A DNA stretch of 33,171 bases, from positions 1 to 33,171 of the IMG/VR virus record IMGVR_UViG_3300042516_002063, one strand, 5' to 3'. A model generated the notes under the pieces. That model did no database searches. It saw only the letters and a program-made list of their open reading frames with translations, and was not told the DNA's origin. This DNA is from a virus. Positions 1-5,908 of the stretch are shown here, piece by piece. Each line of letters begins with the position of its first letter. Position 1 is the stretch's first letter. Made by a program: the position numbers and the translations under genes.

Positions 1-137
1 GTGGAAATGCCGCTCGAGAACAAAGCGAGATCCTCAAGCGACGGATCACGATAGCTTGTGTCCTGGTCAAGATCGGGATCGTCACCTGTTTCAAGGCCCA
101 GCGTCTTAAGCAAAGCATACTTAACACCATAGGACAT
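1..137. repeat. Terminal direct repeat, left copy (contig end overlap)
   Basis: These 137 bases are repeated at the far right end of the window. The single difference is at position 127 (C here, G at 33161). The repeat lies inside the ERF gene, and joining the two ends restores one open frame. It therefore marks a circular or circularly permuted molecule rather than a functional terminal repeat. A true short terminal repeat cannot be excluded from sequence alone. Confidence 0.9.
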
Positions 138-449
138 GGCCTTGCCCGGGCCCTTGTCCTGGTCATCGAGGCCATAGCCAAACGTCTCAACGTCGATGTG
201 ATCTGCAGGATCGTCAATGTTGACGAAGCGGATTGTCATCCGTGCCTCGGTGCGATTGCCCATCTGCTGCGTTTCGCAACGGATAGGATAATACAGGATG
301 CCAGCTTCGAGCAAAGGCGGGCGAACTTTAGCGGTCACCGCGTCATGGCTGACGATGGTGTAACGCATCCCTACCTTCTTCTCCTTCTGAATGTAGGTGA
401 CCTTGCCCATCACTTCGGCAAGGCGCTGGTGCAGGTTCTTCAAATTCAT
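1..449 (-). CDS. erf: ERF-family single-strand annealing recombinase, N-terminal part (split by window ends)
   Basis: Reading leftward from the ATG at 449, the frame stays open to base 1 and resumes in phase in the right-end copy, ending at 32896. The whole protein is 195 aa, the usual ERF size. Typical ERF features are visible: an early segment around residues 16-25 (KVTYIQKEKK), a central predicted alpha/beta region, and the hallmark SYGVKYALLKTLGLETGDDPD-like block around residues 106-126. ERF proteins anneal complementary single strands for phage DNA recombination or circularisation. The start overlaps the stop of the upstream gene as ATGA. YqaJ exonuclease and SSB genes lie in the same unit and would supply and protect the single strands. 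Residue 108 is Gly in this copy and Ala in the right-end copy. Confidence 0.9.
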   Translation of the reverse strand, partial: MNLKNLHQRLAEVMGKVTYIQKEKKVGMRYTIVSHDAVTAKVRPPLLEAGILYYPIRCETQQMGNRTEARMTIRFVNIDDPADHIDVETFGYGLDDQDKGPGKAMSYGVKYALLKTLGLETGDDPDLDQDTSYRDPSLEDLALFSSGIS

Positions 450-775
450 ACTTCCTCCCTGTAATAGTCACGATGGCACCACACGACGGCGTGACGCCCA
501 CTGGAAAGGCGCGCACGGCGACGGGTGGGGACAATCAACCCCTGTGCCGTCAACTCTGCTCTGCGTGTGCGGTAGGTGCTGCCCCGGCACTCGAACCAGT
601 TGGACAGCATCTCGTCTGTAAAGCCTTCCTCAGCCTGGTTAGCGGCGTAGAAAAGCACGATGGCCTGCAGCCTGCCGCGCTTATCGACAACGCTCTCGGC
701 TGCCTGCTTGCTGGTCTCGGGGTCATGCCGACGATGCAGCTTAATGCGCACCCTATTCGCTTCTTGGATTATCAT
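446..775 (-). CDS. Winged-helix phage protein of unknown role (109 aa)
   Basis: I chose the ATG at 775 because it overlaps the upstream stop as ATGA and has a GGGAG about 8 bases upstream. A TTG at 790 would add five residues. The protein begins with a basic stretch and HDPETSKQAA, then has a winged-helix-like part (TDEMLSNWFECRGSTYRTRRAEL, then GLI, then GRHAVVW). This DPxTSxxAA...RRxELxxxGLI...GRxxxVW pattern is common in small phage proteins next to recombination genes. DNA binding is inferred from the fold pattern. The exact role is unknown. Confidence 0.8.
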   Translation of the reverse strand: MIIQEANRVRIKLHRRHDPETSKQAAESVVDKRGRLQAIVLFYAANQAEEGFTDEMLSNWFECRGSTYRTRRAELTAQGLIVPTRRRARLSSGRHAVVWCHRDYYREEV

Positions 776-1020
776 TCGTCCATCTCCCAATCTATTTCAT
801 TGCTTAGTTCGTAGATTGCATTGACAAGCTCCTTGGGCAGCGAGTCTACGCTGACCTCAACACCAAGGATTTCAAGCCATTGGATGGTGATTGAATCGCT
901 AACTGGCTCCCACCAAGTAGGCGATCCTGGAACACCATAGTCATTGCATTCCATGCGGCAGTTGAACTCAACGTCGACAGACCCGGTAAGGTGTCGACCT
1001 ACTCCTTCTCTGTTGCTCAT
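772..1020 (-). CDS. Small conserved phage protein, unknown function (82 aa)
   Basis: The ATG at 1020 has a strong upstream GGAAGAA and overlaps the stop of the exonuclease gene as ATGA. The stop overlaps the next start the same way, so it sits in a tightly coupled leftward operon. The protein is acidic. It has a DVEFNCRMECNDYGVPGSP segment, a proline/glutamate-rich middle, and a C-terminal helix ending in NEIDWEMDE. Such proteins recur in phage recombination cassettes without a known activity. Confidence 0.8.
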   Translation of the reverse strand: MSNREGVGRHLTGSVDVEFNCRMECNDYGVPGSPTWWEPVSDSITIQWLEILGVEVSVDSLPKELVNAIYELSNEIDWEMDE

Positions 1021-1838
1021 GGTTCTTCCTTCATTGCTCGAAGCGACAAACGATTGCGGCGATCACGACGAACGATAACGCCAGAGCCAAAGGCTTCGGC
1101 TGCATCCTCGGGCACAAGACTCTTGATCTCCTTGCCCAGAGCCTCGTGACGTGCAGCAGCATCGCGTGTCTCTTGCCACTCTTGTGCGAACACAACCCAC
1201 TGGTTGCTGGTCGTCATGTCTACTGTGCGTAGACCATCGATCAGTACCTCGAGCGCCTCTTTCTCGAGCGCGGCGGCTTGCCCTTTAGGCTCGATGTCTG
1301 GCGGCACCTTGTTCTGGACGTGCCACCAGAAGGCTTCCTCCATCTTGATGAGCTCATCGATGTAGGTCTGGTTGCGATCTACCAAGCAGAACTCGGGGTC
1401 GTCGTTGCCTTTGATGATCGAGAAGTAGCAGTACGGAACGTCGGCCACTTCGATGTAGTGCTGCAACTGAGGCATGTAGTAACGTGCCTTCTCGCGCAGC
1501 GTTGCCCTGGCATTGGTATGCTTGAGCTCAACGAACGTGCCGTGCTGGGCAACCCAGCCATCAAGGTTGGCATACATATACGGGATCGAGCGATGCACCA
1601 TGAAAGGCGCAGTCGTTTCAATTGCCAGCCCTGTAATCTTGGAGAACCAGCGCGCATGCAGCGGCTCGGTCGTGATGCCAAGCTGCACCTTGAACACGTT
1701 GCTCAGGTCCTCTTGCTCCGTGAGCCCAAGCTTCTCGTTGTAGAGCGCGCGCCATTCGCCTCGTGCGATACGCATTGCATCGCTACCACCGATACCTCGG
1801 CCGCGATTGATGGTGCTCATGATATTGATAGGTTCCAT
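1017..1838 (-). CDS. YqaJ-like viral recombinase / exonuclease
   Basis: Probable 5'-3' exonuclease of the lambda-exonuclease/YqaJ (PD-(D/E)XK) family, which works with an annealase such as the ERF protein encoded two genes downstream. Visible motifs are RGIGGSD near residues 14-20, TEPL with Glu58, Asp93 in YANLDGW, the ELK pair (Glu104, Lys106), and a QLQHY helix at about 124-128. This order fits the family's metal-binding and catalytic residues. I chose the ATG at 1838 (273 aa) because AAGGGGAGACGA lies directly upstream and the preceding stop is at 1849. The 3' end overlaps the next gene by 4 bases. The C-terminal 80 residues are predicted helical and less conserved. Confidence 0.9.
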   Translation of the reverse strand: MEPINIMSTINRGRGIGGSDAMRIARGEWRALYNEKLGLTEQEDLSNVFKVQLGITTEPLHARWFSKITGLAIETTAPFMVHRSIPYMYANLDGWVAQHGTFVELKHTNARATLREKARYYMPQLQHYIEVADVPYCYFSIIKGNDDPEFCLVDRNQTYIDELIKMEEAFWWHVQNKVPPDIEPKGQAAALEKEALEVLIDGLRTVDMTTSNQWVVFAQEWQETRDAAARHEALGKEIKSLVPEDAAEAFGSGVIVRRDRRNRLSLRAMKEEP

Positions 1839-1848
1839 TCGTCTCCCC

Positions 1849-2292
1849 TTACCAGCTGGATTGATAGTAAAAATCGAGAAGCTTTGCGTCCTCGTCAGAC
1901 ACAATCAACTCCAACGTATCGATGGTGTATTGCACATCTTCGAAGTAGAATTCATCGTATGCTGTGCCGCCAAAGAAGAAGCCTTCTGCAGTAGGCAGCA
2001 ACTCAGATGCCAAGTCTGGCTCGAGCATAACTTTCTTGCACACAGCAAGTAGCTTCTCGAGGTCGTGGGTGCCCACACTGTATTGGTTGCAGTCATCAGC
2101 GCCAGACTGCACGTTGAGCACAAACCAGTTGTGGATATGATTAGCCTTGCGCCAGTAGGCAGCTTCGTATTCGATCTGTTTCGGATGATAGTGCGGCTTG
2201 GCGAGGTTCAGATTCCTCACCGCCTCGAGCACTTCCTCTTCCCGATGCCGCCAGATATACCGCTTGGCGGTAAGATACATATCCAGTCCCAT
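1849..2292 (-). CDS. Conserved phage protein MGLDMYL family, unknown function (147 aa)
   Basis: The ATG at 2292 follows a CGGAGGGAAAC ribosome site, and the protein starts MGLDMYL. It contains YWRKANHIHNWFV, GADDCNQY, LLPTAEGFFFGGTAYDEFY and a late DTLELI helix. These strings recur in many phage hypothetical proteins, often near replication or recombination genes. No catalytic motif is obvious. The aromatic and acidic GFFFG...YDEFYFED part could be a binding surface. It sits 10 bases upstream of the YqaJ start, so the two are probably co-transcribed. Confidence 0.85.
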   Translation of the reverse strand: MGLDMYLTAKRYIWRHREEEVLEAVRNLNLAKPHYHPKQIEYEAAYWRKANHIHNWFVLNVQSGADDCNQYSVGTHDLEKLLAVCKKVMLEPDLASELLPTAEGFFFGGTAYDEFYFEDVQYTIDTLELIVSDEDAKLLDFYYQSSW

Positions 2293-2318
2293 GTTTCCCT
2301 CCGTGGTAGTGTGGTTGT

Positions 2319-2345
2319 TGTATACTGCGGCCATGCAGATTGCAA
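2319..2345 (-). promoter_or_regulatory. Weak candidate leftward promoter upstream of the MGLDMYL gene
   Basis: On the minus strand a TATACA box (2324-2319) is preceded by TTGCAA (2345-2340) with a 15-base spacer, shorter than the usual 17. The box sits in GCAGTATAC, a string also found in the candidate promoter upstream of 4404. The 59-bp gap here is one of the few real gaps in the leftward unit. Confidence 0.3.
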
Positions 2346-2351
2346 TAGCAT

Positions 2352-2774
2352 TTAACTGCGGCTGTGCAATTTCTGCAGGGCAAGCTTCACCCTGTGGTCA
2401 GCACGATTCAGTCGGGTGATAAACTGATCGAGGTCTTTGCGCTCGTCCTTGGCTGCCTCGATAAAGTCGGCAGGCAAGGGCAGCTTGGGCCACTTGTGCG
2501 TCTTGATAAGCTTGAACGCAGCGGCCTTGAACTTGTAGCTTGGCATGTCTTTCAGCGCACCGAAGTAGAGCTTGATGCCTAACGTGCTGGGCACACTGAC
2601 CTGGAGCATCTCGGCCATTGAACCTAGCACATCGACTATCTCTTCACGGCTAACAGGCGGGAGCGCTTGCTCCACTTGTGAGCAAGCAAGCGCGAACGCA
2701 TTGGCTGCCGTCTCCAGATTCTTCTCGCCGTAGTGCAGAATCTCCCATGACAGGGTGCTAGCCGGCATCTCCAT
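2352..2774 (-). CDS. Probable lambda P-like helicase loader (140 aa)
   Basis: This lies immediately downstream of the O-like initiator and overlaps its end by 17 bases, the same order as lambda O-P. The C-terminal half has a pattern seen in DnaB-loader-type phage proteins: an aromatic YFGALKDMPSYKFKAAAF helix, then THKWPKLPLPADFIEAA, then a charged helix. No Walker motif is present, which fits P-like rather than DnaC-like loaders. The start is uncertain: ATG at 2774 or 2768, both with weak ribosome sites. Earlier starts would overlap a well-conserved part of the initiator. The loader call rests on position and pattern. Confidence 0.6.
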   Translation of the reverse strand: MEMPASTLSWEILHYGEKNLETAANAFALACSQVEQALPPVSREEIVDVLGSMAEMLQVSVPSTLGIKLYFGALKDMPSYKFKAAAFKLIKTHKWPKLPLPADFIEAAKDERKDLDQFITRLNRADHRVKLALQKLHSRS

Positions 2775-3387
2775 CCAATGCCGCAAGGAGTCGAGCTCGA
2801 TTGTCTTGAGTTCGGCTGGCAGCGTTGTTGCTGGGTCGCTGACGTTGGTAAGTTGACGACCGCCTGATCCAGTTGCGCCAGGTTGCTCGCCAGTCGACCA
2901 TCGTTTTCCCGTTTCCGATCCAGTAATCACGGAACCTATCTGTTTCATTGATCGCCTCCACATTTGGGAACGCCTGTCGCGCCCATTCCAAATCGTCGTC
3001 GGTAGGAACCCAGTCAGGCGAGAGCCGATGCGGCGCAGCCTTCTTAGGTTTTGGTTCTTGATGGTTATATGATGGTTTGGGGGCATCTGCTGCCCCCCTC
3101 CCCGGCATCTCCTGCCCCTCCCCCCGGCACGTGGTGCCCCCCTCTAATTTATAAGAGGAACTACGTCCGATCTTGTGAGTGGTGGTAACAAGGTCCCGCT
3201 CCTCGAGCCGACGCAGTGCTATGCGAACAGCCCTCTCGGACAGCGAGGTATACAGGCAGACACGAGCAACCGATGGCCAGCAGTCACCTGTTGGATCGGC
3301 ATGATTTGCGAGTGCTATAAGGACAGCCTTGTCAGCAGGGCTATCTAATGGTAACTGGAAAGCCCAGTTCAGCATCTCTATGGACAT
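2758..3387 (-). CDS. Replication initiator-like protein with N-terminal winged helix (lambda O type, 209 aa)
   Basis: Residues 1-80 form a HTH_36-like winged helix (LIALANHADPTGDCWPSVAR, then LSERAVRIALRRLEERDLV). Phage replication initiators use this to bind origin iterons. Residues about 84-102 are a Gly/Pro/Glu linker encoded by the iterons themselves. The C-terminal domain holds LSPDWVPTDDDLEWARQAFP and DWRATWRNWIRRS, typical of phage replication proteins that contact the helicase-loading machinery. The ATG at 3387 has AATGGAGGGAGA upstream. The P-like gene follows. The iterons in the middle of its own gene make an O-like role likely. Confidence 0.85.
   Translation of the reverse strand: MSIEMLNWAFQLPLDSPADKAVLIALANHADPTGDCWPSVARVCLYTSLSERAVRIALRRLEERDLVTTTHKIGRSSSYKLEGGTTCRGEGQEMPGRGAADAPKPSYNHQEPKPKKAAPHRLSPDWVPTDDDLEWARQAFPNVEAINETDRFRDYWIGNGKTMVDWRATWRNWIRRSSTYQRQRPSNNAASRTQDNRARLLAALDGDAG
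3082..3138. repeat. Three 22-bp iterons with dyad symmetry; putative replication origin
   Basis: Three copies of GGCA-N5-TGCC start at 3082, 3104 and 3126, giving a period of exactly 22 bp. On the minus strand the cores are GGCACCACGTGCC, GGCAGGAGATGCC and GGCAGCAGATGCC. The first two are followed by G-rich 9-mers. An AT-rich stretch (CTAATTTATAAGAG, 3144-3157) follows directly. Because 22 is not a multiple of three, the copies are read in different frames, so the repetition is kept at DNA level. The arrangement matches the lambda origin, where iterons plus an AT-rich region lie inside the O gene. Confidence 0.75.
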
Positions 3388-3424
3388 TCTCCCTCCATTG
3401 CTGGACTCCTTCCTGGGTGTGACC

Positions 3425-3461
3425 TTGGGGAGCCTGTGTGGTAGCGGGCTCCCCAGTTTTT
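3425..3461 (+). terminator. Rho-independent terminator reading rightward
   Basis: TGGGGAGC (3426-3433) pairs perfectly with GCTCCCCA (3448-3455) across a 14-base loop, followed by five T on the plus strand. All genes around it are on the minus strand, where no T-run follows the stem. It therefore appears to stop rightward (antisense) transcripts. It may also act as a plain hairpin at the end of the leftward gene that stops at 3460. Confidence 0.6.
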
Positions 3462-3966
3462 ATCCGGTCTTGTCAGCCCAATTGGCTATCGAACCACCAG
3501 GTATTTCCAGAATCTCGATGTTGTGCACGGCCTGCACGAGCTTCTTCTTGATCTTATAAACGTCTGTGATCATGCCCTTCACATCTTCCCAGATGCAGCG
3601 AATGGCTGTGCCTCGATCATCGATCACAACGTAGGCAAAGTCTGCAATGTATGTGCAGATCAATCTGTTATTGACCACGCATGGCAGCTTCACCTGGCAG
3701 CGCAGGTTGTCGATCATGTTACGTTCCACCATCGACTTAAGCTGAAGGTATCGCTTACCTTCGGCGGCGCTGGCAAACCACATCCCATCGATACGCTCAC
3801 CGGCTGCATTATATTTATTCTTGCGAGGACCAGCCTTTCCAACACGGCGAACACCACCACGTTTCGCCGCTGTCTTGACTGAGGCAGGCATTACGGGTGT
3901 CTCCGCAGCAGTTGCACTGCTTGAAGATAGGTCCTCGGACGCGTTCAACTTTTGGCTTCGGCTCAT
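3460..3966 (-). CDS. DUF1064-family nuclease-like phage protein (168 aa)
   Basis: Residues 50-140 follow the DUF1064 pattern: KYNAAGERIDGMWFASAAEGKRY, a loop with IDNLRCQVKLP, YIADFAYV, and WEDVKG. Glu69, Asp109 and Glu127-x-x-Lys130 fit a PD-(D/E)XK nuclease core. In phages this family is suspected of acting on DNA junctions or branches. The N-terminal 45 residues are low-complexity, Ser/Ala-rich and then basic. The start overlaps the upstream Xre gene by ATGA. With ERF, YqaJ and SSB it could complete a recombination set, but the substrate is not shown by sequence. Confidence 0.8.
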   Translation of the reverse strand: MSRSQKLNASEDLSSSSATAAETPVMPASVKTAAKRGGVRRVGKAGPRKNKYNAAGERIDGMWFASAAEGKRYLQLKSMVERNMIDNLRCQVKLPCVVNNRLICTYIADFAYVVIDDRGTAIRCIWEDVKGMITDVYKIKKKLVQAVHNIEILEIPGGSIANWADKTG

Positions 3967-4223
3967 GCTTCTTCCTTCGCAACGAACTTAATCCCTAATG
4001 CTTTGGCCCAGCACATCAGGAAGAACGCACCTGGAAGTCGGGCCATGCTTTCCCACTTGGCAACCATTGCCTCGCTCATACCAAGACGGTCATTCAATTC
4101 AGCTTGGCTCATGCCAAGTTGCTTCCGTTTGGATACGAGCTCACCAATAAGATCAGCGTAGAACTTCTGCTCTTCCGAACTGACCTGTCGTGTGTGAACA
4201 ACCCTGATCGGTGGTAGTTGCAT
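3963..4223 (-). CDS. Xre-family helix-turn-helix regulator (86 aa)
   Basis: The ATG at 4223 follows AGGAGCGCAAACG. The HTH spans about residues 28-80: LIGELVSKRKQLGMSQAEL, then MSEAMVAKWESMARLPG, a classic Cro/C1-type fold in which Gln and Trp-Glu mark helix 2 and the helix 3 end. The C-terminus is short, with no cleavage domain, so it looks like a small Cro-like or antitoxin-like regulator. Its first 71 bases overlap the gene stopping at 4153. The two may therefore be translationally coupled. Confidence 0.85.
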   Translation of the reverse strand: MQLPPIRVVHTRQVSSEEQKFYADLIGELVSKRKQLGMSQAELNDRLGMSEAMVAKWESMARLPGAFFLMCWAKALGIKFVAKEEA

Positions 4224-4404
4224 CGTTTGCGCTCCTGATTGCGTTGGCAACTTTCAGTGCAGTATCGAAGCGCAAGTCTTGCCCATTCATCACGCGATAA
4301 TACGTGCTGTCTGGAACGCCGGCCTGAAGGAAGGCTTGCTTGAGCCTGATGTGTTGGCTATCGGCAAGCACTTCCAACTGGTCGAGATATGATATGAGTT
4401 TCAT
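4153..4404 (-). CDS. Putative small helix-turn-helix regulator (83 aa)
   Basis: The ATG at 4404 has GCGGAGGCGCAGC just upstream and a good sigma70-like promoter next to it. Residues 1-60 read as a compact helical DNA-binding domain: IRLKQAFLQAGVPDSTYYRVMNGQDLRFDTALKVANAI, where DSTYYRVMNGQ resembles a recognition helix. The last 25 residues are polar and probably disordered, and they overlap the next Xre gene. It could be a repressor or a lambda CII/Cro analogue. The family is not certain. Confidence 0.65.
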   Translation of the reverse strand: MKLISYLDQLEVLADSQHIRLKQAFLQAGVPDSTYYRVMNGQDLRFDTALKVANAIRSANDATTTDQGCSHTTGQFGRAEVLR

Positions 4405-4421
4405 GCTGCGCCTCCGCAGTG

Positions 4422-4450
4422 GGTATACTGCAAAGACGCAGGCATGACAA
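4422..4450 (-). promoter_or_regulatory. Sigma70-type leftward promoter candidate
   Basis: On the minus strand TTGTCA (4450-4445) and TATACC (4427-4422) are separated by exactly 17 bases. The predicted start is about 10 bases upstream of the ATG at 4404 and leaves room for the GGAGG site. It would drive the regulator pair and the replication genes further left. The string GCAGTATAC is shared with the gap upstream of 2292. Confidence 0.5.
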
Positions 4451-4469
4451 GCTAGTCATCCAGGAACAA

Positions 4470-4715
4470 TCACTCGTCCTCTGGTGCAACTTCTGGCTTG
4501 CTGGCTGCCCATTGGACAGACTTGATCTCAAACGAAATTTCGTTTTTCGACTTGGGATAATACACATAGCCATCGTTCTTGATGTAGTCGTAGTCGATGG
4601 CCTGAGCGTCCTCGATCATGCAACGAACCAAACTGAGGTTCATGTCATTCAAGGGCAGGGCATAACTGTCCCATCCGCACTTGACCAGGATGACATTGCG
4701 CTTCTCGTAAGTCAT
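4470..4715 (-). CDS. Small phage protein, unknown function (81 aa)
   Basis: The ATG at 4715 is preceded by TTTGGAGGAGAACACA, one of the strongest ribosome sites in the leftward unit. The protein contains VILVKCGWDSYALPLNDM, an acidic DAQAIDYDYIKNDGYVYYPKSK segment and a Pro/Glu/Asp-rich tail. I recognise no family motif. The strong ribosome site, intact frame and operon position make it a real gene. Confidence 0.75.
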   Translation of the reverse strand: MTYEKRNVILVKCGWDSYALPLNDMNLSLVRCMIEDAQAIDYDYIKNDGYVYYPKSKNEISFEIKSVQWAASKPEVAPEDE

Positions 4716-4751
4716 TGTGTTCTCCTCCAAATGTGTGAGTTGAGTAGGGGA

Positions 4752-5102
4752 TTAATCTGCAGGCAACCACATAAGTCTGCCGTTGATCTTCAACGGAGTG
4801 ACGAAGGCAATCTGCGCCTTGTGTTCGAGCAAGGTTAGCTCGGGCGTTACGCTTTCTCCGTCACCGTCAGTGCCAAGGATCAGGCCCTTGCCAGCAAGCG
4901 GCTGCGGATAATGACGATGCATGAAGAAGGCAGTCTCTTGCTTGAACAGCCCTTCGTCATCGACATAGATGGTATCGCCACTGCTGAGACCCGCAGGTGC
5001 GAACAGATCGCAGCCAATCAGCTTGCTGATCTGCCGCCAGTTGCCGTCGTATTCAATCTCCGTCACCTCTTTGGCAAACGGATCAACCAAGATAGCCTTC
5101 AT
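4752..5102 (-). CDS. DUF3846-like small phage protein (116 aa)
   Basis: I chose the ATG at 5102 because of GGGAAGGAGAGAAACAA upstream and an ATGA overlap with the gene before it. It starts MKAILVDPFAKEVTEIEYDG. It then shows GDTIYVDDEGLFK, an aromatic helix, and a GKGLILGTDGDGES loop. This order (MK-x-ILVDP, YVDDEGL, GxxLILGxDxDG) resembles DUF3846-type phage proteins, a family without assigned function. Longer upstream starts would run into the preceding gene. Confidence 0.75.
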   Translation of the reverse strand: MKAILVDPFAKEVTEIEYDGNWRQISKLIGCDLFAPAGLSSGDTIYVDDEGLFKQETAFFMHRHYPQPLAGKGLILGTDGDGESVTPELTLLEHKAQIAFVTPLKINGRLMWLPAD

Positions 5103-5293
5103 TTGTTTCTCTCCTTCCCTGTGTAAATGCGGAACTGGCCAACTACGTTGCCGTTCCAATCGTAGCATTTGCCTTGCTCGACACCTGCTTCGATACGTTC
5201 TGCTGCCTGACGCATGATGCGTGGCAACTCATGTGCGTAATCTGTGAAGGCGGCATTGCCGCACTCCACTTCGAGCTTAAACTTCTGGCTCAT
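5099..5293 (-). CDS. Small conserved phage protein (64 aa)
   Basis: Starts MSQKFKLEVECGNAAF and ends with DWNGNVVGQFRIYTG. The pattern kF-x-l-x-v-x-cxNAAF ... ELPRIMRQAAERI ... D-x-NGN-x-VG is widespread in small phage proteins of unknown function. It overlaps the stop of the upstream gene by 17 bases and the downstream start by ATGA. Its first 17 bases are nearly the same as those of the upstream gene (both encode MSQKF), which suggests a local duplication. Confidence 0.75.
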   Translation of the reverse strand: MSQKFKLEVECGNAAFTDYAHELPRIMRQAAERIEAGVEQGKCYDWNGNVVGQFRIYTGKERNK

Positions 5294-5516
5294 TGGCTGG
5301 TCGCTCTTGCAATTTGAGATACGCTTTTGCGGCTGGCATGTAGATTGCATCGACTCGATGCAGCAAACGCATGGCTTCATTTGCTTGAGGTACACCGTCG
5401 TCACCATCAACCACATCAGCGTAGAGATCGAGGTAGTCAGCAACCTCTCCAAGAACAGCAATCATGTTGGCAATCATGTCAGACATGGTTGCTTCATGTT
5501 CAAACTTCTGGCTCAT
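5277..5516 (-). CDS. Small phage protein with LDxYAD motif (79 aa)
   Basis: The ATG at 5516 follows AACTGGAGGGAACA. The middle part, GEVADYLDLYADVVDGDDG, then NEAMRLLHRVDAI, aligns by eye with the protein encoded at 30999-31190 (SECAEFLDRYADYESDGYGG, then NTAARLLYDVQCAI). The two look like paralogues of a small phage family. No catalytic motif is present. The helical, acidic character suggests a protein-protein interaction role, but this is speculation. Confidence 0.75.
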   Translation of the reverse strand: MSQKFEHEATMSDMIANMIAVLGEVADYLDLYADVVDGDDGVPQANEAMRLLHRVDAIYMPAAKAYLKLQERPANEPEV

Positions 5517-5528
5517 TGTTCCCTCCAG

Positions 5529-5801
5529 TTACAGGCAGCGGTTAACAACATCGAGGCTACGCTCAAGTTGATCCCGCAATCGGTTCGACAAGTTGTAGAT
5601 GGCGGACGGCAGCATCTGCTGAATGTTGACGTGCAACATCAAAGCATCTGCAATTTGTAGCGCCTCCTTCACTTGATCTTGGATGGCCAGGAGTTTCTCA
5701 ATCTCCTCACGCTCAATGTTCTCGTAGACATCGGCAAGCCAAGCGTCCTCTTCGGACTGGCGCTCGAATGACTCGAGCTCGAGTGCCTTCATTCTCCCCA
5801 T
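5529..5801 (-). CDS. Helical coiled-coil phage protein, unknown (90 aa)
   Basis: The ATG at 5801 follows GCAGGGAGGAACTA and overlaps the stop of the 29-aa membrane protein by one base (TAATG), so translation is likely coupled. Nearly the whole protein is predicted helical and charged (MKALELESFERQSEEDAW, then IEREEIEKLLAIQDQVKEAL). It ends in a moderately hydrophobic helix (ADALMLHVNIQQMLPSAIYNL). No family is recognised. Confidence 0.7.
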   Translation of the reverse strand: MGRMKALELESFERQSEEDAWLADVYENIEREEIEKLLAIQDQVKEALQIADALMLHVNIQQMLPSAIYNLSNRLRDQLERSLDVVNRCL

Positions 5802-5890
5802 TAGTTCCTCCCTGCGAAGATGCTGATCCAAGCATACGCAAACGCAATAACTAGAGTTCCTTCGACCAAGATGTGGTAGGCAGTGCTCAT
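5801..5890 (-). CDS. 29-aa small membrane protein
   Basis: The frame starts at the ATG at 5890 with CACGGAGACAGATC upstream and encodes 29 residues, including one hydrophobic helix (ILVEGTLVIAFAYAWISIFA) and a GRN tail. Its stop overlaps the next start as TAATG. The ribosome site, coupling and a clean single transmembrane segment argue it is real despite its size. It lies directly downstream of a strong terminator, so it depends on read-through or antitermination. Its role is unknown. Confidence 0.6.
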   Translation of the reverse strand: MSTAYHILVEGTLVIAFAYAWISIFAGRN

Positions 5891-5908
5891 GATCTGTCTC
5901 CGTGTGTG

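Noticed and set aside
1278-1994. 238-residue open frame on the plus strand opposite the YqaJ gene
   Set aside because: It lies wholly antisense to a gene with clear family motifs, lacks a ribosome site and shows no recognisable domain.
2130-2138. DnaA-box-like TGTGGATAT
   Set aside because: A single imperfect copy within a coding region, with no cluster around it.
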